Positions 16,979-26,195 of a DNA stretch of 64,000 nucleotides are shown here, in pieces. The notes beneath the pieces are model-generated. The model made no database searches. It was given only the letters and a program-made list of their open reading frames with translations, and was not told the origin of the DNA. Source of the DNA: Archangium violaceum. Lineage in GTDB: Bacteria > Myxococcota > Myxococcia > Myxococcales > Myxococcaceae. The stretch covers positions 10,977,501 through 11,041,500 of the forward strand of contig NZ_CP069338.1 of the NCBI RefSeq assembly GCF_016859125.1, read 5' to 3'. How positions within the stretch are numbered: the stretch's first letter is position 1; every line of letters starts with the position of its first letter. Both the position numbers and the translations under genes were made by a program.

Positions 16979-18787
16979 ATGAGCAAGGGATGGGTGTCTC
17001 ACTCCGGGGAGGCTTCAGCACCCGTCTCGGAAGTCCCCACCGCCGCACCGTCTCTCTTCGTCCCCGCGCTCTCGTTCGGCTCCGCCGAGCTCACCGCACG
17101 CGCGCTGCTGTCGGGCGGAACCATTGGCGTGCTGCTGGCCCTCACCAATGTCTACATGGGGTTGAAGACTGGCCTGTGGGAGACGGGCAGCATCATCGCC
17201 ACACTGCTGACCTTCAGTTGCATGTCGGCGCTCGTGGGCCGGCGAGGTAACGCCCCCTCTTCCCTGGAGACCCATCTCGCCCAGACATTGGCTGTCTCGG
17301 TGGGGACCCTGCCCTCCGCCGCGGGGCTCCTGGGAGCGATACCCGCGCTCGCGCTCCTGGGAGTGCGGCCGTCCGGCGGGTGGGTGGCGTTGTGGGGAGT
17401 GGGGCTGGGAGCGCTGGGGGTGCTCATCGCCTACCTGCTGCGGCGGCGCCTGCTCGAGCAGGAGCGTCTGCCCTTCCCCACCGGCATCGCCACCGCGGAG
17501 CTCATCTCCACGCTGAACACCCCCACACCGGCGCACCGGAGGCGGGCACGCGGACTGTGGGGCACGGGTCTGGGAGCCATGCTCTTCACCTGGCTGCGAG
17601 ATGTGGGGGGGGTGTTTCCCCCGGTCTGGCTGCTGCCCGGGCAGTGGAGGGGCATCCCCCTGGAGAAGCTGCTGCTCGGGGTGGGATGGAATCCGATGAT
17701 GCTGGGCATCGGGATGATGTTGGGGGTCCAGGGTGGACTGAGCCTGCTGTTGGGCACGCTGGTGGCGTGGGGAGGTCTGGCCCCCTGGTTGGTGCGCGAG
17801 GGGCATGTGGCCCAGGCCGAGTTCGGAGCCCTCGTGGCGTGGCTCACCTGGCCCGGCGTGGGGCTGATGGTGGGCGCGGCCATCAGCTCGCTGGTGCCAC
17901 TGGTGAGCACCCTCCCGAAGGTGCTGGGGGACTTGTGGTGGCTCGGACGCGGGACGGTGGGCTGGGAGGCAACGGCGGCCCAACGGGTGGGGCGCGCGGT
18001 GCTGCCGACCGCCCTGCTCGCGCTCGTCGCGAGTGGCCTCGCCCTGGACATGCACCCGCTCCAGCTCCTCCTGTCATTGCTGCTCGTCCTCCCCCTGTGC
18101 CTGGTGTGCGCCCACAGCGCGGGGCAGACGGACATCCACCCCATCAGCCAGATGGGGCAACTCACCCAGGTGGCCTTCGGGCTCGTGTCGCCGGGGCAGG
18201 CCGCGCTCAACGTCGCGGCCGGCTCGGTGGTATCGGGGGCGGCGGCGCCCACGGGGTTGAGCCTGTGCTCACTCCAGGCCGGGCGCCTCCTGGGCGCCAC
18301 CCCCTCCCGCCAGTTCCTCGTCCAACTCATCGGGCTCCTGCTGGGGGCCGCCGTCTCCCTCCCCGCCTACTCCCTCCTCGTGGCCGCCCACGGGCTGGGG
18401 ACTCCGGAGCTGCCCGTGCCCGCGGCGCACCAGTTCAAGACCGTGGCGGAGTTCGCCTCGAAAGGGCTGGACGGGCTGCCACCGCGCGCCCTGCTGGCCG
18501 TGGGGCTGGGCTTCGGAACCGGGGTGTTGCTGTCCATGGCCGCGCGAGGCCGGCTGGCGCGCCTGCTGCCCTCGGCGATGGCCATGGGCGTGGGCTTCAT
18601 CCTGCCCGCGCACTACGCGGTGACCATCGCCCTGGGGGCGTTCCTGGCCGCGGGAGTCCGCCGCCTCTGGCCCTCCACGAGCCCGCACGTGCAGGCGGTG
18701 GGGACGGGCGCCATCATGGGGGAGTCTCTGATCGGCCTCCTGGTGGCGGCGCTGCTCGCGCTCGGCCTCATCGCCTCGCCGGGGTGA
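16979..18787 (+). CDS. OPT family oligopeptide/metal-chelate transporter
   Basis: A 602-residue polytopic protein with about 14 hydrophobic segments. It carries the OPT hallmarks NVYMGLKTGLWETGSII in the first repeat, LPFPTGIATAELI, and AHSAGQTDIHPISQMGQLTQ in the second half. Members import peptides or metal-nicotianamine-like chelates; which one cannot be told. Start at 16979 (MSKGWVSH) is preferred, as the upstream ATG at 16925 adds 18 residues with no better ribosome site. Its 3' end overlaps the convergent kinase gene by 20 bp. Confidence 0.88.
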   Translation: MSKGWVSHSGEASAPVSEVPTAAPSLFVPALSFGSAELTARALLSGGTIGVLLALTNVYMGLKTGLWETGSIIATLLTFSCMSALVGRRGNAPSSLETHLAQTLAVSVGTLPSAAGLLGAIPALALLGVRPSGGWVALWGVGLGALGVLIAYLLRRRLLEQERLPFPTGIATAELISTLNTPTPAHRRRARGLWGTGLGAMLFTWLRDVGGVFPPVWLLPGQWRGIPLEKLLLGVGWNPMMLGIGMMLGVQGGLSLLLGTLVAWGGLAPWLVREGHVAQAEFGALVAWLTWPGVGLMVGAAISSLVPLVSTLPKVLGDLWWLGRGTVGWEATAAQRVGRAVLPTALLALVASGLALDMHPLQLLLSLLLVLPLCLVCAHSAGQTDIHPISQMGQLTQVAFGLVSPGQAALNVAAGSVVSGAAAPTGLSLCSLQAGRLLGATPSRQFLVQLIGLLLGAAVSLPAYSLLVAAHGLGTPELPVPAAHQFKTVAEFASKGLDGLPPRALLAVGLGFGTGVLLSMAARGRLARLLPSAMAMGVGFILPAHYAVTIALGAFLAAGVRRLWPSTSPHVQAVGTGAIMGESLIGLLVAALLALGLIASPG

Positions 18788-21700
18788 GCACCCGCTCCCG
18801 GCTGCGCCGCAGCCGCTTGCCCATGATGTTGGGAACACGGGCGGCCCGCGCCAGGGCCTCATCCATCAGGCGCAGGGCCTCCTTGCGCTCGCCTCGCCGC
18901 CACCGGGCCAGTGCCTGGACCTCCAGCACCTCCAGGGGCTCCTGCTCCACGGAGCACGCGTCGGAGCGGCGCCCCAACGCGAGCCACTCCTCCGCGCTGG
19001 CCTCCCGGGTGGCCAGCTCCACCAGGGAGACGAGCACCTCCTCGGAAGAGCTGAACTCCGCGCCGCGCGCCTCCAGCTTGATCTGGATGTCGGTGAGCAG
19101 CGCGCGCGCCTCGAAATCGCGCCCGGTGTAGGCATGCAGACGGGCCTGCAGCAGCAGGGCCCATGGCCGAGGGGCCACCTCCGGATGGCGTCGTTCCAAT
19201 TCGATGGCACGGGCGATGTGCGGCGCCGCCGCCTCCGGCGCCCCCGACTGGTAGAGCAGCTCGCCCATGTTGTGCTCGGCGAAGAACTCCCAACTCGCCA
19301 GGCCCAGCTCCCGGCCCAGTTGCATGAAGCGCTCCTGATCCCGCAGGGCGCCCTTCAGGTCGTTGCGCGCCACCCAGAGGTTGCGGCGGTTGTTGAGGAT
19401 GCTGCCCAGGTGGAGCCGGTCACCGCGCTCGGTGCAGGAGGTGATGGCCTCCTCGAGGATGCGCTCCGCCTCGTCGATGCGGCCGAGGTTGGGGAGGATG
19501 AAGCCCAGCAGCAGTTGGGCCACCACCAGGGACTCATAGCCCGCGTCGCCCAGGCCTCGAGCGCGCTGGACGGTGTCCTCCAGCAGGGTGCAGGCCTCCT
19601 TCCACTGGCCGTTGCGGAACAGCGCGCGCCCGAGCCCCAGCAGCAATCTCACCTGGAGCAGCGGCGACTGCAGATTGGCGGAGGAGGCCAGCTCCTGCGC
19701 CAGGGACACCCGCATCTCGGCACGCACGTATTCGTTGCGCCAATCGTAGGCCATGGCCTCGTCCAGCAGCAGCTCCACCTGGCCGAAGAGATCTCCCAAC
19801 CGCCGGGCCAGCTCGCGCGCCGCGGCGAAGTCGGCCAGCGAGTCCTCGGAGCGGCCCACCCGGTAGCGCATGAGGCCCCGCCCCCGAAGCACCGTGAAGC
19901 GGCGCCGCGTGTCCTCGACATCCAGCAACTCCAACGCACGGGTGTAGGTGGACTCGGCCTCCAGGTAGGCATGGTGCCCACGCGCGGACTCGGCCAGGTC
20001 GATGTAGAGCGCGACGGCCTCGCTGCGCAGGCCCGCGGCGGAGGCGTGCAGGGCCAGGCGGGGCAGGCGCTGACGCCGGGTAGCGCCCGCCTCGCTCAGG
20101 AAGTAGCGGAAGGCGGCGTGGTGGAAGCGCACCCGGTCCGCCTCGGGCAGTGAGCGCTCCACCGTGGCGCGCAGCAGCTCGTTGCGGAAGCAGAGCCCCT
20201 CCTCGTGGTCCACCAGCAAGCCCAGTTCCTGCAGCCGGCGCGTGGCGTGACGCGGATCCAACGGGAAGTCCACCGCGCCCCCGTCCGACTCCAGGACATG
20301 CACCACCCCCTCGGCCTCGGCGGCGGTGAAGTCCGGACCGAGCAGCGCGCACAGCCTCGCGTGCGCCGCGAGCTCGGGTGGCAGGGCACCGAGCTCGCGA
20401 TCCACCAGCCACTCCACCAGGTGCAGCTCCGGCATGCGCTCCAGCTCGTCCGTGACCAGGTACCAGCTCTCCCCGCCGGCGCGCTGGCGCACCAGGCCCT
20501 GGCGCTTGAGACCGCGCACCAACTCCACCAGGAAGAGGGGGATGTACTGGGCACGCTCGGCGAGCCGCTCGATGGCCTCGGTGGGGACGTTCTCGGCCGG
20601 GCGCAGCAGGATGCGGCACAGCTCGGTGGCACTGGCGGGAGGCAGGGGACCCAGGGACAGCACCCTCTGATGGGCGGCACGAGAGCCCCACGAGGGACGG
20701 TGGCGCTCGAAGCCCGGACGAGCCAGCACGCACACCCACAGGGGGAGGCGCGACTCGGCGAGCGTGGCGTATTCCAACGCGTTCAACGCCGTCTCCTCCG
20801 CGTAATGCACGTCATCCAGGAGGATGCACAGCGGCCGTTGGCGGGCGCGCGCGACCAGCAACTCCCCGGTGGCGCGCATGGCCAGCGAGCGCAATGCGCC
20901 AGGCGCCGTGGCCCAGTGCTGCAATCGGGCGTCGCTCGGGGAGCGCCACCCCAGGGTGGCGGCCACACCGGGCCACAGCTCCATGGCCAATCGCGGCCCC
21001 AACAGCTCGACGCAGATGCCGCGGCCCTCCCCCTCGGAGCCGGAGAACGAGGCACCGGAGGCGTGGACTCCGTACAGCGCCTGTTGGAGCAACAGACGCA
21101 AGGTGCCCTCCGGATCTCCCTGCACCGGCTCCCGGGCACGCCACACATACACCCGGGCCTGGGGCAGACCCACCTGGAGCTGCTCGGCGAGCGTGGCGCA
21201 CAGGTGTGTCTTTCCCTGTCCCCGGTCTCCCAGCACCGTGATGAGCGAGGGAACCCTCTCCGCCACCGACTGCTTCGCGCTTCGCATCAACTCCGCCAGC
21301 TCGCCGTCGCGGCCGACCAGCTCCTTGTGCTGTTGGAATTGGAAGGGAGCACCGCTCACGGCCGATGAAGGCAGACATTGGAAGAGTCCGTCGCGGTCCG
21401 GTACCGGAACGCATGGCTGTTCCGGAAGGGCCTCCGCCGCCGCGGCGGTGAGCAGCAACAGGCGGGGCTCGTTCCCGGAGGGAAAGCGCTCCTGCCGGGA
21501 GAAGGTGGGGCTCAGGTAGCGGATGGCCCCACCGGGGCGGCGCTGCACCGTCACCGAGACCACGTCCAACAGGGCGGTGGAGACCAGACCCCGAGCGGAC
21601 AACCCCCGCACGGCCTGGTGCGCCCGCCGTATGGGGTTCTCCCCCACGTCCGGATCGAAGACGCCCACGAAGCGGGAGCCCTCCTGGAAGACGAGCTGCC

Positions 21701-22784
21701 CACCGAAGCCGGCGAGCTCCTTCTGGAGGACGACGGGGTTGGAGCCCGAGCGAAAGAAGAGTCCCGCCACGGAGCGGTGGGTGGACGTGGGAGGCGTGAC
21801 GCGCTCGGGAGGCGTGAGGGTCGCGGGAGGAGGCGGCGGCGGAGGGGCGTGACTGAACAGGGATTGCTGGAGTGCCTCCCGCAGCTCCGTCGCGGACTGG
21901 AAGCGGCGGTCGCGCTCCTTGGCGAGACAGCGAAGCACCACCTGCTCGAGCGCCACCGGCACCGCGGCCAGCTCCGAGGGACGTGCCGGCCGGCGGGAGA
22001 CGTGGGCCTGGGTGACATCGGACAGGGTGCCGAAGAAGGGCGGCCGTCCCGTGAGCATCTCGTAGAGGATGACCCCCAGGGCGTAGAGGTCCGTGCGCAC
22101 ATCCAGGTCCGGCTCACCCTCGCACTGCTCCGGAGCCATGTACTCCACCGTCCCCGCGAGGACGCGGTGGGTCGGAGGCGTCGCGGCGTAGGGGATGGGC
22201 AACGAGGCGGGTGCTCCGAGCCGACGCGCGAGGCCAAAATCGAAGAGGATGGCGGTGGGCGCCGTGTCGTCGAGGAAGATGTTCTCCGGCTTGAGGTCGC
22301 CATGGAGGAAGCCGCGGGCGTGTACCGCACCGAGTGTGTCCACCAGCGCGAGTGCCCCGGGTGCGAACACTTCCATCGGCATGGGGCCACCCTGGAGGGC
22401 CAGCACTCTGGCCAGGGTGGGATGCGAGATGAACCGCATGACGAGGTACGGCTCGCCTCGGGAGAGTGAGCCTGTCTCGTACACCTCCGGGACGAGAGGC
22501 GCACCGATGGCCCGCAGGGCCGCGGCTTCGGTGAAGAGATGGCGCCAGGCCAGAGGTGAGTCCGGGTGGGCCACCTTGATGGCGACCTTCTGGCCATCGG
22601 ACTCGCGTCGAGCGGCCAGGAGGGTGCCAAAACCACCGTGCGCCACCGCTCCCTCCAGCGAATAACCAGGGAGGGAGAGCGAGGGCGAAGTCGGGGCGCG
22701 CGGAGCGCCATCGGGGGAGGCTCCCAGGGGACAGTCGGCGTGGGCCCCCTCCCAACGCCGTCCACAGCTCTCGCAACGTGGCAC
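18768..22784 (-). CDS. Zinc-ribbon Ser/Thr kinase fused to AAA ATPase and TPR region
   Basis: A 1338-residue multidomain protein. Residues 4-18 (CESCGRRWEGAHADC) form a short Cys cluster. The kinase (about 40-310) has GGFGTLL, VAIKV with Lys70, catalytic loop HGDLKPEN (Arg of HRD replaced by Gly), DFGLARR and GTVEYMAPEQ. A cyclase-like linker follows (about 340-460). A P-loop ATPase (Walker A GDRGQGKTH, sensor CILLDDVHYAEETALNALE) spans about 480-760, and a long TPR array fills the rest. The layout matches PknK/MalT-STAND type regulators widespread in myxobacteria. The missing HRD arginine fits a kinase not activated by loop phosphorylation. Start is GTG at 22784. Cytoplasmic; targets unknown. 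Confidence 0.9.
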   Translation of the reverse strand: MPRCESCGRRWEGAHADCPLGASPDGAPRAPTSPSLSLPGYSLEGAVAHGGFGTLLAARRESDGQKVAIKVAHPDSPLAWRHLFTEAAALRAIGAPLVPEVYETGSLSRGEPYLVMRFISHPTLARVLALQGGPMPMEVFAPGALALVDTLGAVHARGFLHGDLKPENIFLDDTAPTAILFDFGLARRLGAPASLPIPYAATPPTHRVLAGTVEYMAPEQCEGEPDLDVRTDLYALGVILYEMLTGRPPFFGTLSDVTQAHVSRRPARPSELAAVPVALEQVVLRCLAKERDRRFQSATELREALQQSLFSHAPPPPPPPATLTPPERVTPPTSTHRSVAGLFFRSGSNPVVLQKELAGFGGQLVFQEGSRFVGVFDPDVGENPIRRAHQAVRGLSARGLVSTALLDVVSVTVQRRPGGAIRYLSPTFSRQERFPSGNEPRLLLLTAAAAEALPEQPCVPVPDRDGLFQCLPSSAVSGAPFQFQQHKELVGRDGELAELMRSAKQSVAERVPSLITVLGDRGQGKTHLCATLAEQLQVGLPQARVYVWRAREPVQGDPEGTLRLLLQQALYGVHASGASFSGSEGEGRGICVELLGPRLAMELWPGVAATLGWRSPSDARLQHWATAPGALRSLAMRATGELLVARARQRPLCILLDDVHYAEETALNALEYATLAESRLPLWVCVLARPGFERHRPSWGSRAAHQRVLSLGPLPPASATELCRILLRPAENVPTEAIERLAERAQYIPLFLVELVRGLKRQGLVRQRAGGESWYLVTDELERMPELHLVEWLVDRELGALPPELAAHARLCALLGPDFTAAEAEGVVHVLESDGGAVDFPLDPRHATRRLQELGLLVDHEEGLCFRNELLRATVERSLPEADRVRFHHAAFRYFLSEAGATRRQRLPRLALHASAAGLRSEAVALYIDLAESARGHHAYLEAESTYTRALELLDVEDTRRRFTVLRGRGLMRYRVGRSEDSLADFAAARELARRLGDLFGQVELLLDEAMAYDWRNEYVRAEMRVSLAQELASSANLQSPLLQVRLLLGLGRALFRNGQWKEACTLLEDTVQRARGLGDAGYESLVVAQLLLGFILPNLGRIDEAERILEEAITSCTERGDRLHLGSILNNRRNLWVARNDLKGALRDQERFMQLGRELGLASWEFFAEHNMGELLYQSGAPEAAAPHIARAIELERRHPEVAPRPWALLLQARLHAYTGRDFEARALLTDIQIKLEARGAEFSSSEEVLVSLVELATREASAEEWLALGRRSDACSVEQEPLEVLEVQALARWRRGERKEALRLMDEALARAARVPNIMGKRLRRSRERVLTPARR

Positions 22785-23105
22785 GCCACGAGTCTACGTC
22801 ATCCGGCTCGGATGTTCGTGGTCCATCCTGCCCTTGTTCGTAATCGTCATCACGTCCTGTGCGCGACCGGCCCCCCGCGACTCCGGATGGCCTGCCATCG
22901 AGGTTGCACCGGATAGGACTTCCAGGCGAGGACAACGTCCGGTACTGGACTGGGCTCTCCCTGGCTTCCGAACCATGACCCTTGAGCTGTCAAAGCCAGA
23001 ACTCTCCATTGAATTCTGACATAAGCAGTATTCCTCGTCTCTACCAGAAAGTTCATCCTCCAATTCGTAACACCCGGCTCCACACCCGTTCGTAGGAGTG
23101 AAGAG
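22785..23105. other. Divergent intergenic region
   Basis: About 320 bases between the kinase GTG and the gene at 23106. The stretch 22990-23060 is AT-richer than its surroundings and probably holds the promoter of the rightward gene, but I could not pick a convincing box pair. Confidence 0.35.
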
Positions 23106-24119
23106 ATGAGGACGCGCCTGGTTGAAATGTCATTGCCACTGTCTGCCTATCAGCTCCCCCATCTCACCTCCGCGTCCCACCCAAGCAGGGCAAGGGGATT
23201 CCCGAGGGAGGCCCTGCTGGCGGGGCTCGCGACCCTCGTCCTCGGTTGTGCCACGGGGCTCCCCGAAGACGAGGAGGTGCAGCCAGACAGCATGGCTGGC
23301 GCCCTCGCCGTCACCAACGGGCTGGCCACCAACGGGCTGGCCACCAACGGGCTGGCCACCAACGGGCTGGCCCTCAACGGACTGGCCACCAATGGGCTGA
23401 GCACCACCGACTTCAGCACCTGGTTCAGCTCGAACCCGGTGGGCTACTCGGACATGGTGATGAAGTACGTGGTGGCGTGCGCCTACGCCGAGGGTCAGAC
23501 ACTCTCCTATTCGAACGGCGTCACGACCTTCACCTGGTACGGCCGGCTGGGGCTCACGCCCGGCTGGGCCAGCGGCAATTCCGCCACGGAGAACGAGCAA
23601 CAGATCATCAGCGCCTGCCTCGCCGCGCACGTGAACAAGTTCGGTGCCCACGTCAACATCTCCATCCGCGGGCAGAACGCGCTCGGCAACCCCATCCCCG
23701 TCACCACCTCGGAGTCCAGCACCTTCTCGGAGCCGGAGGCCGCTTTCTTCGGCAACCTCTTCACGGGCGAGGGCATCTATGCGTGCAACAACCGTGGTCC
23801 CCTGAACCCCACGGAGAGCAGCGCTCGGGCCTGCGGCCTGTCCTCACAGGGTACCGGGGCGAGCATCGAGTGCCCTCCCATCCAACACACCGGGCAGTGC
23901 TCCAGTATCTGCGTCATCGACAAGCTCAGGGGCGACTACGCGAGGTGCACCATCGGAAGGAAGGCCTACCTGCCCCTCACCACCCACCTCAAGCCCTCGG
24001 ACATCTACAAGTGCGGTGATGGCACCTGCCAGCTCTCCGAGTCCTGCGACAGCACCAAGACCCGGTCGGGCATCTCCTATGATAACTGCAATGCCGACTG
24101 CGGTGTCTGCGGCGCGTGA
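23106..24119 (+). CDS. Predicted lipoprotein with NGLAT tandem repeat and Cys-rich tail
   Basis: A 337-residue protein with an extended N-terminus, a hydrophobic segment ending LATLVLGCATG (lipobox-like LGC), an acidic stretch, and then five to six copies of the pentapeptide NGLAT. The central ~200 residues contain conserved-looking aromatic blocks, and the C-terminus has at least eight cysteines (YKCGDGTCQLSESCD, DNCNADCGVCGA) suggesting disulfides outside the cytoplasm. I do not recognise the family. NGLA-type repeats followed by such domains recur in myxobacterial surface proteins as I recall. The true start may be one of the downstream in-frame Met codons nearer the hydrophobic stretch. 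Confidence 0.7.
   Translation: MRTRLVEMSLPLSAYQLPHLTSASHPSRARGFPREALLAGLATLVLGCATGLPEDEEVQPDSMAGALAVTNGLATNGLATNGLATNGLALNGLATNGLSTTDFSTWFSSNPVGYSDMVMKYVVACAYAEGQTLSYSNGVTTFTWYGRLGLTPGWASGNSATENEQQIISACLAAHVNKFGAHVNISIRGQNALGNPIPVTTSESSTFSEPEAAFFGNLFTGEGIYACNNRGPLNPTESSARACGLSSQGTGASIECPPIQHTGQCSSICVIDKLRGDYARCTIGRKAYLPLTTHLKPSDIYKCGDGTCQLSESCDSTKTRSGISYDNCNADCGVCGA
23313..23402 (+). repeat. Six tandem 15-bp units encoding NGLAT
   Basis: Four identical copies of ACCAACGGGCTGGCC are followed by two diverged units. The copies are in frame with the lipoprotein gene, so unit gain or loss would change the length of its linker by five residues each. Confidence 0.9.
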
Positions 24120-24186
24120 CGGGAGTGATGGGGCCCCCAGCGAGGAGGACGAGCGGGTCCGGAGTCCGTGTTAGGGTCCGGGAATC

Positions 24187-25626
24187 GTGACCGCGACCCC
24201 ACACCCCTTTCGTCAACTCGGATTGGCCGCGCGAACGCCCCCCTTCGGGGCACTCCTCGCACTGTTGCTCCTGGCCCTGCTCGCGAACGGCCCCGCCTGG
24301 GGCGCTCGAAACACGCGCCAATCGAGCCGGAAAACCACCCGTGTCGCCACACCGGTAACGGTGGCGCTGCTGCCCTTCAGCGGACCTGGCGCGGAGGCGC
24401 AGCGCAAGCAGGTGCGTGCCGCGTTGCAGAAGCGCAGGAAGGAGGTGCGGGTGTTGCCGGCCTCCACGGTGGATGCCGCGGTGGCGAGCGCCGGGGCACC
24501 CCAGTCGGAGAAACAGCGCCAGGAGCTCGCGCGACGGCTGAATGCCACCGCGCTGGTCACGGGCCAGGTGAGCGCGGACCGCAAGCAACTGGTGCTGGAG
24601 GTGGTGAGCGCCGACACCGGGAAGGTGCTCACCTCGAGTACCGTCCGGCTGCGATCGGCCAGCGCCACGCAGCGGGCTGTCTGGCCCCAGTTGTCCAAGG
24701 CCCTCCTCAGCGCCCGACCTCCCTCCGCGCCGACCGAGAGTCCACCGCCCGTCAAGAGCCCGGACAGCGCTCCGCCCGACGCGCCCTCCCCCACTCCGCC
24801 ACCACCTCCCGCCGTGGCGACCCGTCCTCCCGAGCCGCCCCCACCGCCCAGGAAGTTGGAGCCCAAGGCGGCCAGCACGGAGGCGACGGCTCCCGCGAAG
24901 AGCACGGGCGCGAAGCCGGTGGCTCTCGAGGTCGTCCTCGGTGGCGGCACACTGGGGCGGCGGTTGGGCTACACCGGCGAGCAGACAGGCCGTCTCCTCG
25001 GCTATGAGCTGATGGCCGCCCCGAGCGGCCGGGTCTCGGTCTCCTTCTTCCCCGGTGCGATCGGGAGCCGGGGCGTGCTCGCCCACATCGGCCTGCACGT
25101 GGAGGGGACGGGGACGCGGGCCCTGTCCACCACCCCCACGGGTGCGCTCTTCTCCGCCTCGGCGTACGGTCTGGCCGCCGGGCTCGTGGGTCGCGTGCCC
25201 CTGGGCGCCAGCGAGCTGTTGCTCGAGGCCGACTACGGCCAGCAGACCTTCGCCTTCCGTACCTACGGCGGGGCCGACCTCGAGGGGCTGCCCAACATGG
25301 ACTACCGCTACGTGCGTGGCGGGCTCGGGGGGCGCGTGCAGGTCACCGAGCGGCTCGCGGTGCTGCTCGACGCGGCCTGGCTCGCGGTGCTGCGCACGGG
25401 CGAGATGGGTGGCCCCGACTACTTCCCCCGTGCTTCCACCAACGGCCTTGAGGGCGCGCTCACCCTGGGTTTCGGCCTCAACCCGACGATGGAGCTGCGG
25501 TTGGGAGGCCAGTACCGGCGCTACCTCCACACGCTCAACGCCCAGCCTGAGGATGTGCGCGTGGCCGGCGGAGCGGTGGACGAATACTTCACGGTGCAGC
25601 TGGGGCTCGCCACGCGCGTGCGCTGA
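24187..25626 (+). CDS. Outer-membrane beta-barrel-type protein with N-terminal TolB/CsgG-like domain
   Basis: A 479-residue exported protein. After a signal peptide (LALLLLALLANGPAWG), residues 55-180 look like a small alpha/beta domain (VTVALLPFSGPGAEAQRKQV, LVTGQVSADRKQLVLEVV) of the kind that senses or binds in TolB/CsgG-like lipoproteins. A proline-rich linker (about 180-225) follows, then alternating hydrophobic strands ending in YFTVQLGLATRVR with no terminal Phe, as in small OM barrels. Function unknown. It uses GTG at 24187, and a strong hairpin follows eight bases after the stop. The neighbours on the far side of that hairpin face it. Confidence 0.72.
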   Translation: MTATPHPFRQLGLAARTPPFGALLALLLLALLANGPAWGARNTRQSSRKTTRVATPVTVALLPFSGPGAEAQRKQVRAALQKRRKEVRVLPASTVDAAVASAGAPQSEKQRQELARRLNATALVTGQVSADRKQLVLEVVSADTGKVLTSSTVRLRSASATQRAVWPQLSKALLSARPPSAPTESPPPVKSPDSAPPDAPSPTPPPPPAVATRPPEPPPPPRKLEPKAASTEATAPAKSTGAKPVALEVVLGGGTLGRRLGYTGEQTGRLLGYELMAAPSGRVSVSFFPGAIGSRGVLAHIGLHVEGTGTRALSTTPTGALFSASAYGLAAGLVGRVPLGASELLLEADYGQQTFAFRTYGGADLEGLPNMDYRYVRGGLGGRVQVTERLAVLLDAAWLAVLRTGEMGGPDYFPRASTNGLEGALTLGFGLNPTMELRLGGQYRRYLHTLNAQPEDVRVAGGAVDEYFTVQLGLATRVR

Positions 25627-25632
25627 CACCCC

Positions 25633-25660
25633 GGCGCCAGGCTCATCCCAGCCTGGCGCC
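25633..25660. terminator. Bidirectional hairpin terminator
   Basis: Perfect 11-bp arms GGCGCCAGGCT / AGCCTGGCGCC with a six-base loop, followed by TTCCTTCGTCC. It sits between two convergent genes (stops at 25626 and 25675). Confidence 0.75.
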
Positions 25661-25674
25661 TTCCTTCGTCCCGG

Positions 25675-26178
25675 CTAGCGAGGACGTGACTCGCGCGCCG
25701 TGCGCGTTTCGCGGCGCCGTGCCGTCACGAGCAGGAGCCCGCCGAGCAGGAGCCCCACGGGTGCCCCTGGCGCCGCACCACAGCCGTACGTGACATCGGG
25801 CAGCACGTCCTCGGGCTCATCGCCTCCGTTTCCACTGTCGCTGACGTTGGGGTCCCGGCCCGCCGCCAGCTCATCGGTGTCCGGCGTGCCATCCCCATCG
25901 CTGTCCACACGCTCGCTGCGCACCGCCCCCAGGGCCGTGCGCAAGGTCCCCTCGTTGTTGGCCACCAGGCCCCGGGAGCGCAGGGATTGACCGAAGGGCG
26001 TGGTCACCGTGCCGTAACCCACGGCGCCCCCCTGGTGGCAGACGTTGCAGGCTGGCTCGGAGGCCGAGCTCAGCTCGGTGCGGATGACGCCTGGATAGGC
26101 GGGAGAGGCCCAGGCCGCGGCGGAGCCGAGGAGCGTGAGGCCGACGGAGACGGTACGAATCAAGGAATGGACGGACAT
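25675..26178 (-). CDS. Secreted single-heme protein with calcium repeat and MYXO-CTERM-like tail
   Basis: A 167-residue protein with a signal peptide (SVGLTLLGSAAAWA), one c-type heme site (CNVCH), a type-3 thrombospondin-like acidic repeat (DSDGDGTPDTDELAAGRDPN) and a C-terminal Cys-hydrophobic-RRR tail (GLLLGGLLLVTARRR). Such tails resemble the MYXO-CTERM sorting signal for cell-surface proteins. It is the last gene of the YceI/porin-cytochrome/cytochrome row, 17 bp after the porin-like gene. I used the ATG at 26178, which gives a clean signal peptide; longer frames extend into a shadow. Confidence 0.78.
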   Translation of the reverse strand: MSVHSLIRTVSVGLTLLGSAAAWASPAYPGVIRTELSSASEPACNVCHQGGAVGYGTVTTPFGQSLRSRGLVANNEGTLRTALGAVRSERVDSDGDGTPDTDELAAGRDPNVSDSGNGGDEPEDVLPDVTYGCGAAPGAPVGLLLGGLLLVTARRRETRTARESRPR

Positions 26179-26195
26179 GGGGATTCCGGAGACGT

